A stretch of 24,589 bases of DNA from Phycisphaerae bacterium (GCA_021736615.1 JAIPFN010000097.1:1-24589); one strand, 5' to 3'. Numbered from the stretch's first letter, positions 6,205 to 13,990 are shown. A program made the numbers and translations. Notes: generated from the letters alone by a model not told the origin.

Positions 6205-8673
6205 ATGAAATACATTGCAACAACAATTTTGTTCGTGGGTTTTACACTATCCGCTGCTATTGCCAATACACTTCCGGATGACAAACCCTATCCCGAGTTC
6301 CAGGTCGGAGTCACCGGAATCAATGCCAAAATCAAAGATGGCGTCCTTGACATCACAAAAATTACGCCCGGCACTCCGGCAGACGGTAAACTCAAAGCCG
6401 GTGATGTGTTATTAGCCGTAAATGGAACATCGCTTGAGATACAAGACCCCCGCAACCCCCTCGGCGAAGCCATCAATAAAGCTGAGGGCACCGGCGGCAC
6501 GATGGTCTTTACGGTCAATCGCGGCGGCAAAACAAACGATGTTGCCATTAAGCTCAACCCAATAGGTTCCTACAGCAAGACCTGGCCTATAAACTGCAAT
6601 AAGTCTCAGCGAATTGTCGATGAGACAGCCGCATTTATAATCAAGCAAGGCGGACCGGGCAAAGGCATCACCGGCTACTGTGAGGGTCTTTTTCTACTTT
6701 CAACCGGCGAAGATAAATACCTGCCGGTCATCAAAGAATTCGCTCGCAGCGTCTCAACCGGCAAAGTAGGCTCCCATACATGGAACAATGGTTATCACGG
6801 TATATTTCTGGGTGAGTACTATCTTCGGACCGGTGATAAGCAAGTGCTGCCGACCCTCAAGGCGATTTGTGATGATTCCAGAGACCGGCAGTACTATGGT
6901 GGATGGAATCACTGGGATGGTCCCGGTCCCGGCTATGTCACCGGTGGTCTGATGAACCCTGCCGGTGTGCAGATTCTTACCACACTTATATTGGCACGCG
7001 AATGCGGAGTGGATGTAGACCTGGGCACTTATGACCGAGCACTAACCTTATTTTACCGTTTCGCCGGTCATGGAGCGGTTCCCTATGGAGATCATCATCC
7101 GACAATGTACCTTGGCGATAACGGCAAGGATGGCATGCTGGCGTGTGCTTTGACGCTGCTGCCCGATAAAAAATTCCAGGACGCGGCGCAGGTACTGGCA
7201 CTCGGTGAAGTTGATAGCTATACTATGAATGAACAAGGGCACGGTTCGGCGTTTGGCAATCAGTTGTGGCGCGGCCTGGCTGGTGCACTTGTCACTGACA
7301 ATATGATGGGCAATTACCGCCGGCATATGGATAAGCTCACCTGGTATTACGAACTGTGTAGAATGCCGGGCGGCGGTTTCATGGCTCCGCCTATGCCGGG
7401 CAGCGGACAACGCAGCATTGGCAGAGCACCGCAGTATGAGACCGGCCTGATTTCTCTGGCATATACATCGCACCTGAAAAACCTCCGCATCACTGGTAAA
7501 GCACGGACGGAATTCAGCGTAAAACATCAACCAACCGAAGTGGAGCGCAATTTGCCTTACACCGATTCCCGTAAGCCGGGCTATGTGGAAGGCGGCAGTG
7601 ACCTGGGGCTGGAACCTCATGAGATATATGCCAAATTCAGCACGGGATACGGCGGATGGTGGAATACCCCTCATGCCGAGCAGATGCCGATCCAGTGGTA
7701 TGCGACCATGATGCGTCATTACAATCCGATCGTGCGGTCCTGCGCCGCACATGGGCTTGGATACCTCGGAGAGCCCGCCATACCCGAAATCCTCAAGGCG
7801 CTCAACAGCCCTGACGAACGTCTCCGTGTTGCAGGTATGGAGGCGATCTCCGGTTTGCTTTTCTGGGGACCGGGATTTACGAAAGTAAAGATCACCCCTG
7901 ATATGATCAAAAAACACTTCTTGTCCTATATTCTAAAACCCCTAAAAGATCCCAACGCGTCGATGTGGGAGAAACGCCATGCGTTGTATGTCTTGTCCAG
8001 AGCCGATAACGAAACCATTGCCGCCCAGACAGAGATCATCAAACCATACCTGGGTGACCAGGAGTGGTATCTGCGTGTGGCGGCGTGTACAGCCGTTCGC
8101 CCCCTGATTGAAGAGACTGCTTTGATAAAACCATTCCTGCCGGCCATGTTCGCAAGCTATGATGTCGATACAAATCTGCCATCACGCCGCTGGGGTGCTA
8201 CCACCATATTCAAAGAGATACTGGCCAAAAACGACGACCTGAGAGCGGAGGTTATCGCACGCATGGCCGAATCGGTCAACGGAACTAAAATCAGAGACGG
8301 CTATAAGCAGCCCATTGACGTCAACAACATCTTTGAAACCATGCGGTATATTGACATGAAGAATCACCCGGAACATGTGATCGCGATTCTCCCTGCAATA
8401 GAACGCGTATTTCCTCTGGTAAGCGGTCAGGCAGGTAACTGGATATTCACCGGCGCACGCTGGGGCAATATCGGTCTTATCAAGGCAGCCGATGCCCTGG
8501 GCAAAGACGCCGCCCCGATAATCGCGAGCATGAAGGCCATGCTGCCGGAGATCAAGAACAGAACTCAAAAGGGTAGAGATGCCAAGACATATCAGGCCGC
8601 TCTGGATTCTGTAACAAAGGCCATTGAAAATTACGAAAAACAGTATGGCGTGGTTACCCATGCTGCTTTATGA
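6205..8673 (+). CDS. Secreted PDZ / DUF6288-type / HEAT-like protein
   Basis: The 822-aa product starts with a clean signal peptide (residues 1-20, cut likely after AIA). A PDZ domain follows at about 30-115 (ITPGTPADGKLKAGDVLLAV). The central region, about 130-480, has alternating helices and conserved-looking Gly/His/Trp clusters (HTWNNGYHGIFLGEYY, GGWNHWDGPGPGY, PYGDHHPTMYLGDNGKDGM), as in DUF6288, a planctomycete-enriched family that appears to adopt an alpha/alpha-barrel fold. From about 510 to 700 the sequence looks like HEAT-type repeats (AAHGLGYLGEPAIPEILKAL, LRVAACTAVRPLIEE). AGGGG lies seven bases before the ATG. It stands alone, flanked by repeats. Carbohydrate processing or scaffold roles are possible, but no catalytic residues can be named. 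The family call is from memory. Confidence 0.88.
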   Translation: MKYIATTILFVGFTLSAAIANTLPDDKPYPEFQVGVTGINAKIKDGVLDITKITPGTPADGKLKAGDVLLAVNGTSLEIQDPRNPLGEAINKAEGTGGTMVFTVNRGGKTNDVAIKLNPIGSYSKTWPINCNKSQRIVDETAAFIIKQGGPGKGITGYCEGLFLLSTGEDKYLPVIKEFARSVSTGKVGSHTWNNGYHGIFLGEYYLRTGDKQVLPTLKAICDDSRDRQYYGGWNHWDGPGPGYVTGGLMNPAGVQILTTLILARECGVDVDLGTYDRALTLFYRFAGHGAVPYGDHHPTMYLGDNGKDGMLACALTLLPDKKFQDAAQVLALGEVDSYTMNEQGHGSAFGNQLWRGLAGALVTDNMMGNYRRHMDKLTWYYELCRMPGGGFMAPPMPGSGQRSIGRAPQYETGLISLAYTSHLKNLRITGKARTEFSVKHQPTEVERNLPYTDSRKPGYVEGGSDLGLEPHEIYAKFSTGYGGWWNTPHAEQMPIQWYATMMRHYNPIVRSCAAHGLGYLGEPAIPEILKALNSPDERLRVAGMEAISGLLFWGPGFTKVKITPDMIKKHFLSYILKPLKDPNASMWEKRHALYVLSRADNETIAAQTEIIKPYLGDQEWYLRVAACTAVRPLIEETALIKPFLPAMFASYDVDTNLPSRRWGATTIFKEILAKNDDLRAEVIARMAESVNGTKIRDGYKQPIDVNNIFETMRYIDMKNHPEHVIAILPAIERVFPLVSGQAGNWIFTGARWGNIGLIKAADALGKDAAPIIASMKAMLPEIKNRTQKGRDAKTYQAALDSVTKAIENYEKQYGVVTHAAL

Positions 8674-8686
8674 AACAGAGGCTTTG

Positions 8687-8751
8687 CCCGATGAATCGGG
8701 ATAGCTAAGCTAAGATATATGATGTTATCCCGGTTTTCCAAAATAAAACCG
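8687..8751 (+). terminator. Two hairpins downstream of the DUF6288-type gene
   Basis: CCCGAT/ATCGGG (8687-8700, two-base loop) lies 13 bases after the stop. CGGTTTT/AAAACCG (8731-8751, seven-base loop) follows. Neither has a strong trailing U-run, so they may act as weak terminators or 3'-end stabilisers. A third hairpin, TCGGCC-GTAA-GGCCGA, is at 8904-8919. Confidence 0.4.
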
Positions 8752-8924
8752 TGCAAAAATTTGAAATCTTGATAGTATATCAAAGGTCGTCGCGGCATCA
8801 GATCAAGGCAAGACTGAATAACTCAAACTGACCGTAATCAGCTTAAATATTGACGTAACTCATTAAAAGTGTTACGCAGTTTATATTTTTTAATAAAAAT
8901 GCCTCGGCCGTAAGGCCGAAACCT

Positions 8925-8983
8925 TAATTCGTAATTAGTAATTAGTAATTCGTAATTTCAAACTGGCCAACCGGTCAGTTTGA
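8925..8983. repeat. AATTCGTAATT run plus 11-bp hairpin repeat, copy 1
   Basis: Tandem AATTCGTAATTAGTAATT units are followed by an inverted repeat: TCAAACTGGCC at 8958-8968, loop AACC, and GGTCAGTTTGA at 8973-8983 (11 pairs, one of them G-U). The same composite, with a GAAA loop, recurs at 23308-23363 inside the rnf operon. The rest of 8674-9021 holds no gene that I can support. Confidence 0.75.
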
Positions 8984-9021
8984 GTAAATAACCATTTTAA
9001 ATAATCAGAAAAGAGAACGAT

Positions 9022-9114
9022 ATGGGCGAAAAAAATAAAGGTAAAAAAGAAATACAGAAAAAAGCATTACTTAGTCCAAAGGAAAAACGACAGTTGAAAA
9101 AGGCAAAGAAATAA
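9022..9114 (+). CDS. Small Lys-rich hypothetical protein (30 aa)
   Basis: An ATG at 9022 opens a 30-codon frame ending in TAA at 9112-9114. The product starts MGEKNKGKKEIQKK and continues SPKEKRQLKKAKK, so 15 of 30 residues are Lys or Arg. A weak purine-rich site (AAGAG) precedes it. Short basic proteins of this look occur in many bacteria without known function; a nucleic-acid or ribosome-associated role would be a guess. Low-complexity A-rich DNA can produce such a frame by chance, so confidence is moderate. Confidence 0.45.
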   Translation: MGEKNKGKKEIQKKALLSPKEKRQLKKAKK

Positions 9115-9195
9115 AATAGAACCGTAGAAGAATTAAAAAGTACACTGAAATACCTTGAGTATGAAGTCTCGATGCTGCTCCGCATTACCCGCTGA
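9115..9195 (+). pseudogene. Coding-like in-frame extension after the 30-aa ORF, no start codon
   Basis: Directly after the TAA at 9112 the same frame stays open for 27 codons to a TGA at 9193-9195. It reads VEELKSTLKYLEYEVSML and then LRITR, an amphipathic helix that looks like real protein. No ATG, GTG or TTG opens it upstream. It could be the remnant of a longer gene broken by the TAA, or an ORF using a rare start. Bases 9196-9278 show nothing further. Confidence 0.25.
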
Positions 9196-9278
9196 CACTC
9201 TTGTTGTCTAAGCAATGCACAGTGCATGGTCGCTGTCCCGATGCAAATATACCTGTAATAATCATGGAGATTGATAAG

Positions 9279-9551
9279 ATGGAAGAAAAAGATACGCAAC
9301 TGCCCAGTGAGGACATCTCGCCGGAGGTTCTTAAACGCGCGATGAAAGCATTCAAGAAGCGACTTAAGCTTACAGCGTTGGATGAAGACTCACGGCTGGG
9401 CCGCGGAGCCCTTTCAGGCGGAGCCCAGGGTGTTTGTGCAATCCGACCGCCAAACCAGTTCCCGCCTGAAGTATGGCAGGAATTGCAACGCCAGGGCAAA
9501 TTGCGAAACTCCGGACACGGCCTGTACGAACTACCAAGACTAAAACAATAA
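9279..9551 (+). CDS. Conserved-looking small hypothetical protein (90 aa)
   Basis: The 90-aa product has a basic helix (EVLKRAMKAFKKRLKLT, residues 16-32) followed by a compact C-terminal half (LDEDSRLGRGALSGG, IRPPNQFPPEVWQEL, GHGLYELP). I believe similar proteins occur as conserved hypotheticals in planctomycetes, though I cannot verify this here. I chose the ATG at 9279 because GGAG (9266-9269) sits nine bases upstream. The ATG at 9264 overlaps that site and has none of its own. The positive helix and the Trp/Pro-containing C-terminus suggest a small nucleic-acid-binding or regulatory protein, but that is inference only. Confidence 0.7.
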   Translation: MEEKDTQLPSEDISPEVLKRAMKAFKKRLKLTALDEDSRLGRGALSGGAQGVCAIRPPNQFPPEVWQELQRQGKLRNSGHGLYELPRLKQ

Positions 9552-9616
9552 AAATCGGAATACCCCCACGCGTGGGATAATTAAAGGTTCCCGGTTAGAA
9601 GATCGTGATCCCTTCA

Positions 9617-10453
9617 TTACTTAATCAATCTAATGTCGAGTCCAAACTCGCTATCCTTTTCTTCTGCCCAGTAAATGGTTGGCTGAGGTTTACGTGCTCG
9701 ACACCATTGTGTGATTCGTATCCTGTTATCAGGTGATATCCTACATCCGAGAATGACGCCGCTTAATGCTTCAGGTGGATATGTTTTGGGGCCAGGACCA
9801 TTTTTGTGATCGATGATCCTCCACTCCTTCTCATCTTCCCAGCCTTTTGCTTTCGTCAGCAATGCTTTGACCGTTTTTTCTGGATTAGGAGGTTCAATCA
9901 AATTAAGGCATGGACGCTCCGAACTGTAATGCACATTAAAAATCCTATCTCTCCTAAAAAAATCATTTGTTGTTTGAAATTCCAAACAGAAACCCGTATG
10001 ATTGTCCGCATAATGCGACCACATCAGTATATCGTCTTTCTTTTGAGTCATACAGAAAATGCCCATTTCCTTCCGCATCTGTTCTGCAGTCTTCTTCATG
10101 GTCCTGAGTACGAGGGGGGTATCTTGACCAGCTTTTGCAATTCTAACTGCATCTGCATGCAACTCTTTTTCCGGTTTTTCTTTATATCTACCTATAGCGA
10201 TTCCTTTACGAAGGCAATCTTTTACGCGAGATATCCTCTGCTTTTCAGTTCCCTCATAAGTCGTAGATATTTTTGAGTCAAATGGATCATTGAAACAATC
10301 GGGTGATTGGAAGTAAATCTCATTTTGCTTGAAAATACTCTCTGTCCACTCGTTAAAAGAACAGTACTTGTACAACAATTTAGGTAGCGTTGGGTTAATG
10401 CTTTCCTGCGAAGGGTTTGAACTTTTATGTGATGTTTTATGATACAGATTCAT
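9617..10453 (-). CDS. DUF2971 family protein
   Basis: The 278-aa product carries the hallmarks of DUF2971: LYKYCSF at 27-33, then IYFQSPDCFNDPFDS at 46-60, MWSHYADNHTGFCLEF at 144-159, and a WEDEKEWRII block near 206-215. The biochemical function of the family is not established. Members are scattered, often single genes in variable or defence-rich regions. AAGGA lies six bases before the ATG. The gene has its own neighbours but no clear operon: its 5' flank is a palindromic miniature element (10490-10602), and the next gene upstream on the same strand is the SEC-C protein. The gene order fits an accessory insertion. Both flanking gaps contain repeats. Confidence 0.88.
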   Translation of the reverse strand: MNLYHKTSHKSSNPSQESINPTLPKLLYKYCSFNEWTESIFKQNEIYFQSPDCFNDPFDSKISTTYEGTEKQRISRVKDCLRKGIAIGRYKEKPEKELHADAVRIAKAGQDTPLVLRTMKKTAEQMRKEMGIFCMTQKKDDILMWSHYADNHTGFCLEFQTTNDFFRRDRIFNVHYSSERPCLNLIEPPNPEKTVKALLTKAKGWEDEKEWRIIDHKNGPGPKTYPPEALSGVILGCRISPDNRIRITQWCRARKPQPTIYWAEEKDSEFGLDIRLIK

Positions 10454-10489
10454 AGTGTCCTTTTCTTTATGGAAAACTAGAACAAGAAC

Positions 10490-10602
10490 AATAGGGGACA
10501 GTCACCTATTATTAAGTGGTGCGCATCACCTTCTTTGTAAGACTCTTGCATTCTCTACTCTCTGCCGATTTTAATCGGCGCTTTCAGACTGTCCCTAATA
10601 TT
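10490..10602. mobile_element. Miniature REP/MITE-like palindromic element
   Basis: The ends are inverted copies of GGGACAGTC: GGGGACAGTC begins at 10493 and GACTGTCCC ends at 10595, flanked by AATA-/-TAATATT. Inside are a 21-base near-palindrome (10490-10510, AATAGGGGAC and GTCACCTATT arms around one A), GGTG-CGCAT-CACC, and GCCGATT-TT-AATCGGC (10567-10582). No transposase is encoded. GGGGACAGTC/GACTGTCCC motifs are typical of REP elements mobilised by RAYT (IS200-like tyrosine) transposases. A solo copy of the 21-base palindrome lies at 11706-11726. Confidence 0.6.
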
Positions 10603-10640
10603 CCTATCTGACATTTCCCATTGAACTCATTGCTAAACAT
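10584..10640 (-). pseudogene. Truncated ORF start with perfect Shine-Dalgarno
   Basis: GGAGGT (minus strand, 10647-10652) sits six bases before an ATG at 10640. The frame reads MFSNEFNGKCQIGILGTV and stops at 10584-10586, already within the miniature element whose end is at 10602. A consensus ribosome site for an 18-codon frame suggests that a real gene once started here and was cut by the element after about 12 codons. It lies 20 bases after the SEC-C gene, as the next cistron would. Confidence 0.4.
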
Positions 10641-10660
10641 TATTCTACCTCCAAAGTGTG

Positions 10661-11593
10661 TTACTTTTGTGGTGGCTTCCCATGACAATTCTTATACCTT
10701 TTTCCACTTCCACACCAACAAGGTTGCCTTGGCCTCAATTTTGGACCTGACAATGGAGGAGTGTTATCTGGCTCTGCCGGACGAATTGACATATTACTCA
10801 AATTCATATGACGTTTTTCGCTGGTTACTATTACCAGATCTGGCATGTATGATTCCATTTTTACAAGATTAGAGTGGTAGCCAGATTTCGCACTTAAGCT
10901 ACTATCTCGAGGTAAAACAATACTATTTAGTTGTTTTCCTATGGTATTATAAGCCAACTTTTCTTCGGACAGTTTTCTTATTATTTCAATTAGCTTGTCA
11001 ACAATTGCTCTGGCTGGTTTTCTTTTTATAACGAGTTCAGTTAATATTTGCAAATCATTGTCTTGGATAGGCGGAAGGGTTCCAATTGAGCGTAATATGA
11101 CAATGTCTCCATTGTTTGGTCTGGTTTCATTTCCAAAAAAGCACTCAAACTTATCATTTGCCGTTAGCTCATAAGTACACTTATCTAGATTTTCAAAATT
11201 AGAGACTAATGCATGAGCTAATAGTGGAGGATCATGGAGAGCAAGATAACCGGTGAACATAATTGATAATCGCTTATGCATTGGTTGGATGTTTTTTAAT
11301 TGCCCGCTATTACAGAAGTACTTTGTAGCTTTTTCGGCAAATCGTTCAATTAATTCTTTTGCTGTATAATCTGGAGGTGCGCATTTGTTTAATGTGCGTA
11401 AAAGCCATTCTCTCGTGTTGAAACTTCCAGCCTTCGCTAAGCCTGTAAAACCAACCGCTAAACGTGCATTTTTGCAAAGCAAGATAATTGATTTATTGGA
11501 TTCATCGTCTTGGACCACACCGTTCGCGATAAGGCGTCGATCCGAAACCTGTATGAATTGATCTGAATTACCGGCTGCAATTATTAATGTCAT
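10661..11593 (-). CDS. Putative Ntn-hydrolase/proteasome-like protein with C-terminal SEC-C motif
   Basis: From the ATG at 11593 the product is 310 aa and begins MTLIIAAGNSDQFIQVSDRR. A penultimate Thr, a hydrophobic strand and an SDRR turn resemble the start of proteasome-beta-like Ntn hydrolases, where Thr becomes the nucleophile once Met is removed. A later LAVGFTGLAKAG strand also fits. The last ~20 residues hold a SEC-C zinc motif, CWCGSGKRYKNCHG (C-x-C-x8-C-H), a fold that usually binds ribosomes or SecB. Upstream in-frame ATGs exist at 11614 and 11641, none with a ribosome site; I favour 11593 because of the N-terminal Thr. The Ntn assignment is inference; the SEC-C call is strong. The gene is AT-rich and lies in the accessory strip. 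Confidence 0.65.
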   Translation of the reverse strand: MTLIIAAGNSDQFIQVSDRRLIANGVVQDDESNKSIILLCKNARLAVGFTGLAKAGSFNTREWLLRTLNKCAPPDYTAKELIERFAEKATKYFCNSGQLKNIQPMHKRLSIMFTGYLALHDPPLLAHALVSNFENLDKCTYELTANDKFECFFGNETRPNNGDIVILRSIGTLPPIQDNDLQILTELVIKRKPARAIVDKLIEIIRKLSEEKLAYNTIGKQLNSIVLPRDSSLSAKSGYHSNLVKMESYMPDLVIVTSEKRHMNLSNMSIRPAEPDNTPPLSGPKLRPRQPCWCGSGKRYKNCHGKPPQK

Positions 11594-11605
11594 GATTATT
11601 TTTAC

Positions 11606-11662
11606 ATAACGCATGTGGTCAGTCGCGACACGTAACGGCATCGAACTGCACAGCAGTGTTAT
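11606..11662. other. attC-like imperfect hairpin
   Basis: The 57-base segment runs from ATAAC (11606) to GTTAT (11662). Folding pairs these ends, then leaves a short unpaired gap, then pairs TGTG with CACA, GTCAGT-type with ACTG, and CGCGA-type with TCG, with extra bases on one side only. Paired outer boxes, an unpaired spacer, inner boxes with one-sided bulges and a size of 57 bases are features of integron attC sites. The outer 7-mers (ACATAAC, GTTATAC) each deviate at one position from the consensus core. No integrase is in the window. Confidence 0.3.
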
Positions 11663-11705
11663 ACACCCTACAATTTAATAACTAACACTTTATTAGTAAT
11701 GGGTT

Positions 11706-11726
11706 AATAGGGGACAGTCACCTATT
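11706..11726. repeat. Solo copy of the 21-base palindrome
   Basis: AATAGGGGAC (11706-11715), A, GTCACCTATT (11717-11726) is identical to 10490-10510. The two copies, in the same orientation, bracket the SEC-C gene and the attC-like hairpin. This copy overlaps the left end of the composite repeat at 11719. Confidence 0.75.
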
Positions 11727-11988
11727 TTAAAACTAATTTCGGTCTTTTCTCATATCCCTCTTTTTTTCTTAGTGTTCCTTCGTGTCTTAGTGCCTTTGTG
11801 GTGAAAAGCAAAACAAGCCCAACCCACAAAAGTTGCAAGCAAAACCCAACAAAACAAAAAACCATTTTTAAATCTTTTCTCTTTTTTCTCTGTGGCCCTC
11901 TTTTTCCTCTGTGGCAAAAAAAGCAAAACAAGCCTAACTCACAAAAGTCGCAAGCAAATCCCAACAAAACACCAAAGACAATATTTTT
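11719..11988. repeat. Composite dispersed repeat, copies B and C in tandem
   Basis: Bases 11719-11885 repeat copy A (5861-6025) with few changes. A second CTCTGTGGC-type block then leads into another core copy at 11916-11988 (AAGTCGCAAGCAA, ACACCAAAGACA) that resembles 3997-4060. On the minus strand the cores read VGFCLQLL and GFACDFCELG, showing the shared ancestry. Nothing else of note lies in 11663-12001. Confidence 0.8.
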
Positions 11989-12021
11989 AATTCGTCATTC
12001 GTCATTCGTAATTCGTAATTA
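11989..12021. repeat. TTCGTCATTCGTAATT run entering the dsbD 3' end
   Basis: Tandem TTCGTCA and TTCGTAA units cross the dsbD stop codon at 12002-12004. The last codons of dsbD (ITNYE) are encoded by the repeat itself, so the repeat supplies the C-terminus and the stop. Confidence 0.7.
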
Positions 12022-13990
12022 TCCCTTCAACATCGGCCAAAGACTCCAACTTCTCTCTAAGATCATCTTCACCGAACATACCGTTGAGGCGTTCGTCCTT
12101 ACCGCCCGGCAGCAGCAATATCGTAACCGGTATCGATGGTTCCTTATAAATATCCTTAAGATCTCTCGTCGCCGCACTGTCTCTAAGCGTAGTATCTCCC
12201 AGGTACGCCCGCACTCCTTTTTGCTTCAGCAAGTCCGCGACATCTTTTTTGCTGTAGACAAACTTATTTACAACCGTACACGTCGTGCACCAGTCAGCCG
12301 TAAACTTTATCAGCACCGGCCGCCCTTCTTCTACGTCTTTAGCAATCGCCGCCGAATCATACTCAAGCCAGTCGACCGCTTTTCCGCCCGTCCCGGTCAG
12401 CAGCAGCCACCCGGAACCTACAGCGATTATTATCGCAACTGTCCGTATCGCCAGCTTGTGCCCGCGCGTCGTCGACATAGTAACCCATCCCCACATCCAC
12501 ACCGCCAGCGAAAGGAATACCGCAAAGTAAAGCGTATTGATCCTCATCTCCGCCGGAACCGCCGACAATATTTTCACGGCGATAAGCAGCATCAAAAATC
12601 CCAGTATATATTTCACATGATCCATCCACCCGCCCGGCCTCGGCAAGCTGTTAAGCAGCCCCGGTATCGAAGTCAGAATTATAAACGGAAGCGCCATCCC
12701 CACACCTATCAACATTATAGTAAACGTTGCAAGCCCAAGCGGCTGACTCTGTGCCCACGCAAACGCCGCCGCCAGAATCCCAAACCCGCAAGGCGTGCTA
12801 AGAAGCGCAAGCAAAAATCCCATCCCGATAGAACCCGAAAAACCTTCGCCGCTGCCTGTTTTGCCCGAAACCGATGCCGGCAGTGTGAAAGTAAACAACC
12901 CGAACATAAACAAGCCCATCACAACCATCAGCATCGACAGCCCAATATTAAACGCCGGTTCACGATTCAGGTCACCCCATTGCATAACCGTTCCGAAACC
13001 AAGTCGCAGCACAATGTTCGCACCGGCGATTATCGCAAAGAAAAGAAGTATCCCGATAGAAAACCCGATTCCCATCCCCACAGATTTACCCCTGCTCTTT
13101 CCGGACAAATTCCAGAGCCGTGTAATGATGATAGGAAGGATCGGCCAGACGCACGGCATAACGTTCATCAGCAAACCGGCTAGCAAAGCCAGTGAAAACG
13201 CGACAGGCATCGAAAACGCGGGCCCAACAATATCACCGCCGGCAACTTCACCGACACCATCGACTCCATCGTCTACCCGCTCAGTCACACCGCCGTCACC
13301 GCCCAAAGGAAATTCAAACGCCGCGTCAGACATTTTCGCACCCGCGTCGACATCGATGGTGGTGGTAAGTTCGACATCTTCGAGGAATTTACAAAGCTCT
13401 GCACAAACCGCACCGTCGATCGTAACGGCTAGCCGGACATTCCCTTTGCTGCCCTGGTCGACCTTAAACGGAATATAGACCGTAAATTCACCGTTGTATA
13501 TGCCGTACTTCTTTTTGAAAAACTTATCGTCGTATTCCTTTGCCTCCGGATAGACCGCCTCGCCGAACACCACACCCTCGCCGCTGGGAGTAACCGTAAG
13601 CTGCCCCGTCTCGATCTGCTTTTTGTCGGCATAATAATGCCAGTCACCCCTGGTCTTAAACACCACAGCAAGCGCAGAATCCGCTCCGGGGCTAACCACC
13701 TTATGCTGAGCCGAAAGCTTGATAGAACCGGCATCTCCATCGATATATGTATCAGAGCTTGTATTTGCTTTCGCCAATCCGCCCGCTTCAAATGCAGCAT
13801 TTAGTGCATCCATGTCGGCTTTAGTCGGCGAAACTGCACCTTTGTTGTAAACTTTTTCAAACAGAGGAGATTGCTCAAGAGCTTTAAAGGCCTCAACTGT
13901 CTTGCTGTTATCAGAAGCCTCAATTGCCAAAACGCTGCCGCTAAAAAACAGCAGACCGAACACTGCGGAATAAAATATTGTCTTTCGCAT
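12002..13990 (-). CDS. dsbD: Thiol:disulfide interchange protein DsbD
   Basis: DsbD carries electrons from cytoplasmic thioredoxin across the inner membrane to periplasmic reductants. The 662-aa product has a signal peptide (1-22), a periplasmic DsbD-alpha-type domain with a CAELC pair (Cys196, Cys200), and a membrane core from about 262 to 535. That core holds the two key half-motifs NVMPCVWP (Cys280) and LSTPCGFG (Cys401). A C-terminal thioredoxin-like domain with DWCTTC (Cys568, Cys571) follows. All six redox Cys are present. An insertion after the signal peptide (about 24-80, with FKALEQSPLFEKVYNKG) is unusual. A Gly/Asp-rich linker lies at 229-255. AAGGA precedes the ATG by about seven bases. 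It is divergent from the GH130 gene. The last residues derive from an intergenic repeat. Confidence 0.95.
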   Translation of the reverse strand: MRKTIFYSAVFGLLFFSGSVLAIEASDNSKTVEAFKALEQSPLFEKVYNKGAVSPTKADMDALNAAFEAGGLAKANTSSDTYIDGDAGSIKLSAQHKVVSPGADSALAVVFKTRGDWHYYADKKQIETGQLTVTPSGEGVVFGEAVYPEAKEYDDKFFKKKYGIYNGEFTVYIPFKVDQGSKGNVRLAVTIDGAVCAELCKFLEDVELTTTIDVDAGAKMSDAAFEFPLGGDGGVTERVDDGVDGVGEVAGGDIVGPAFSMPVAFSLALLAGLLMNVMPCVWPILPIIITRLWNLSGKSRGKSVGMGIGFSIGILLFFAIIAGANIVLRLGFGTVMQWGDLNREPAFNIGLSMLMVVMGLFMFGLFTFTLPASVSGKTGSGEGFSGSIGMGFLLALLSTPCGFGILAAAFAWAQSQPLGLATFTIMLIGVGMALPFIILTSIPGLLNSLPRPGGWMDHVKYILGFLMLLIAVKILSAVPAEMRINTLYFAVFLSLAVWMWGWVTMSTTRGHKLAIRTVAIIIAVGSGWLLLTGTGGKAVDWLEYDSAAIAKDVEEGRPVLIKFTADWCTTCTVVNKFVYSKKDVADLLKQKGVRAYLGDTTLRDSAATRDLKDIYKEPSIPVTILLLPGGKDERLNGMFGEDDLREKLESLADVEGIITNYE

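Noticed and set aside
7048..7917. Minus-strand open frame of 289 codons
   Set aside because: It lies entirely antisense to the DUF6288-type gene, which has a signal peptide, domains and a good ribosome site.
11798..13183. Plus-strand open frame of 461 codons
   Set aside because: It runs through a dispersed repeat and then antisense to dsbD; its Arg/Gln/Pro/His-rich composition is typical of a shadow frame.
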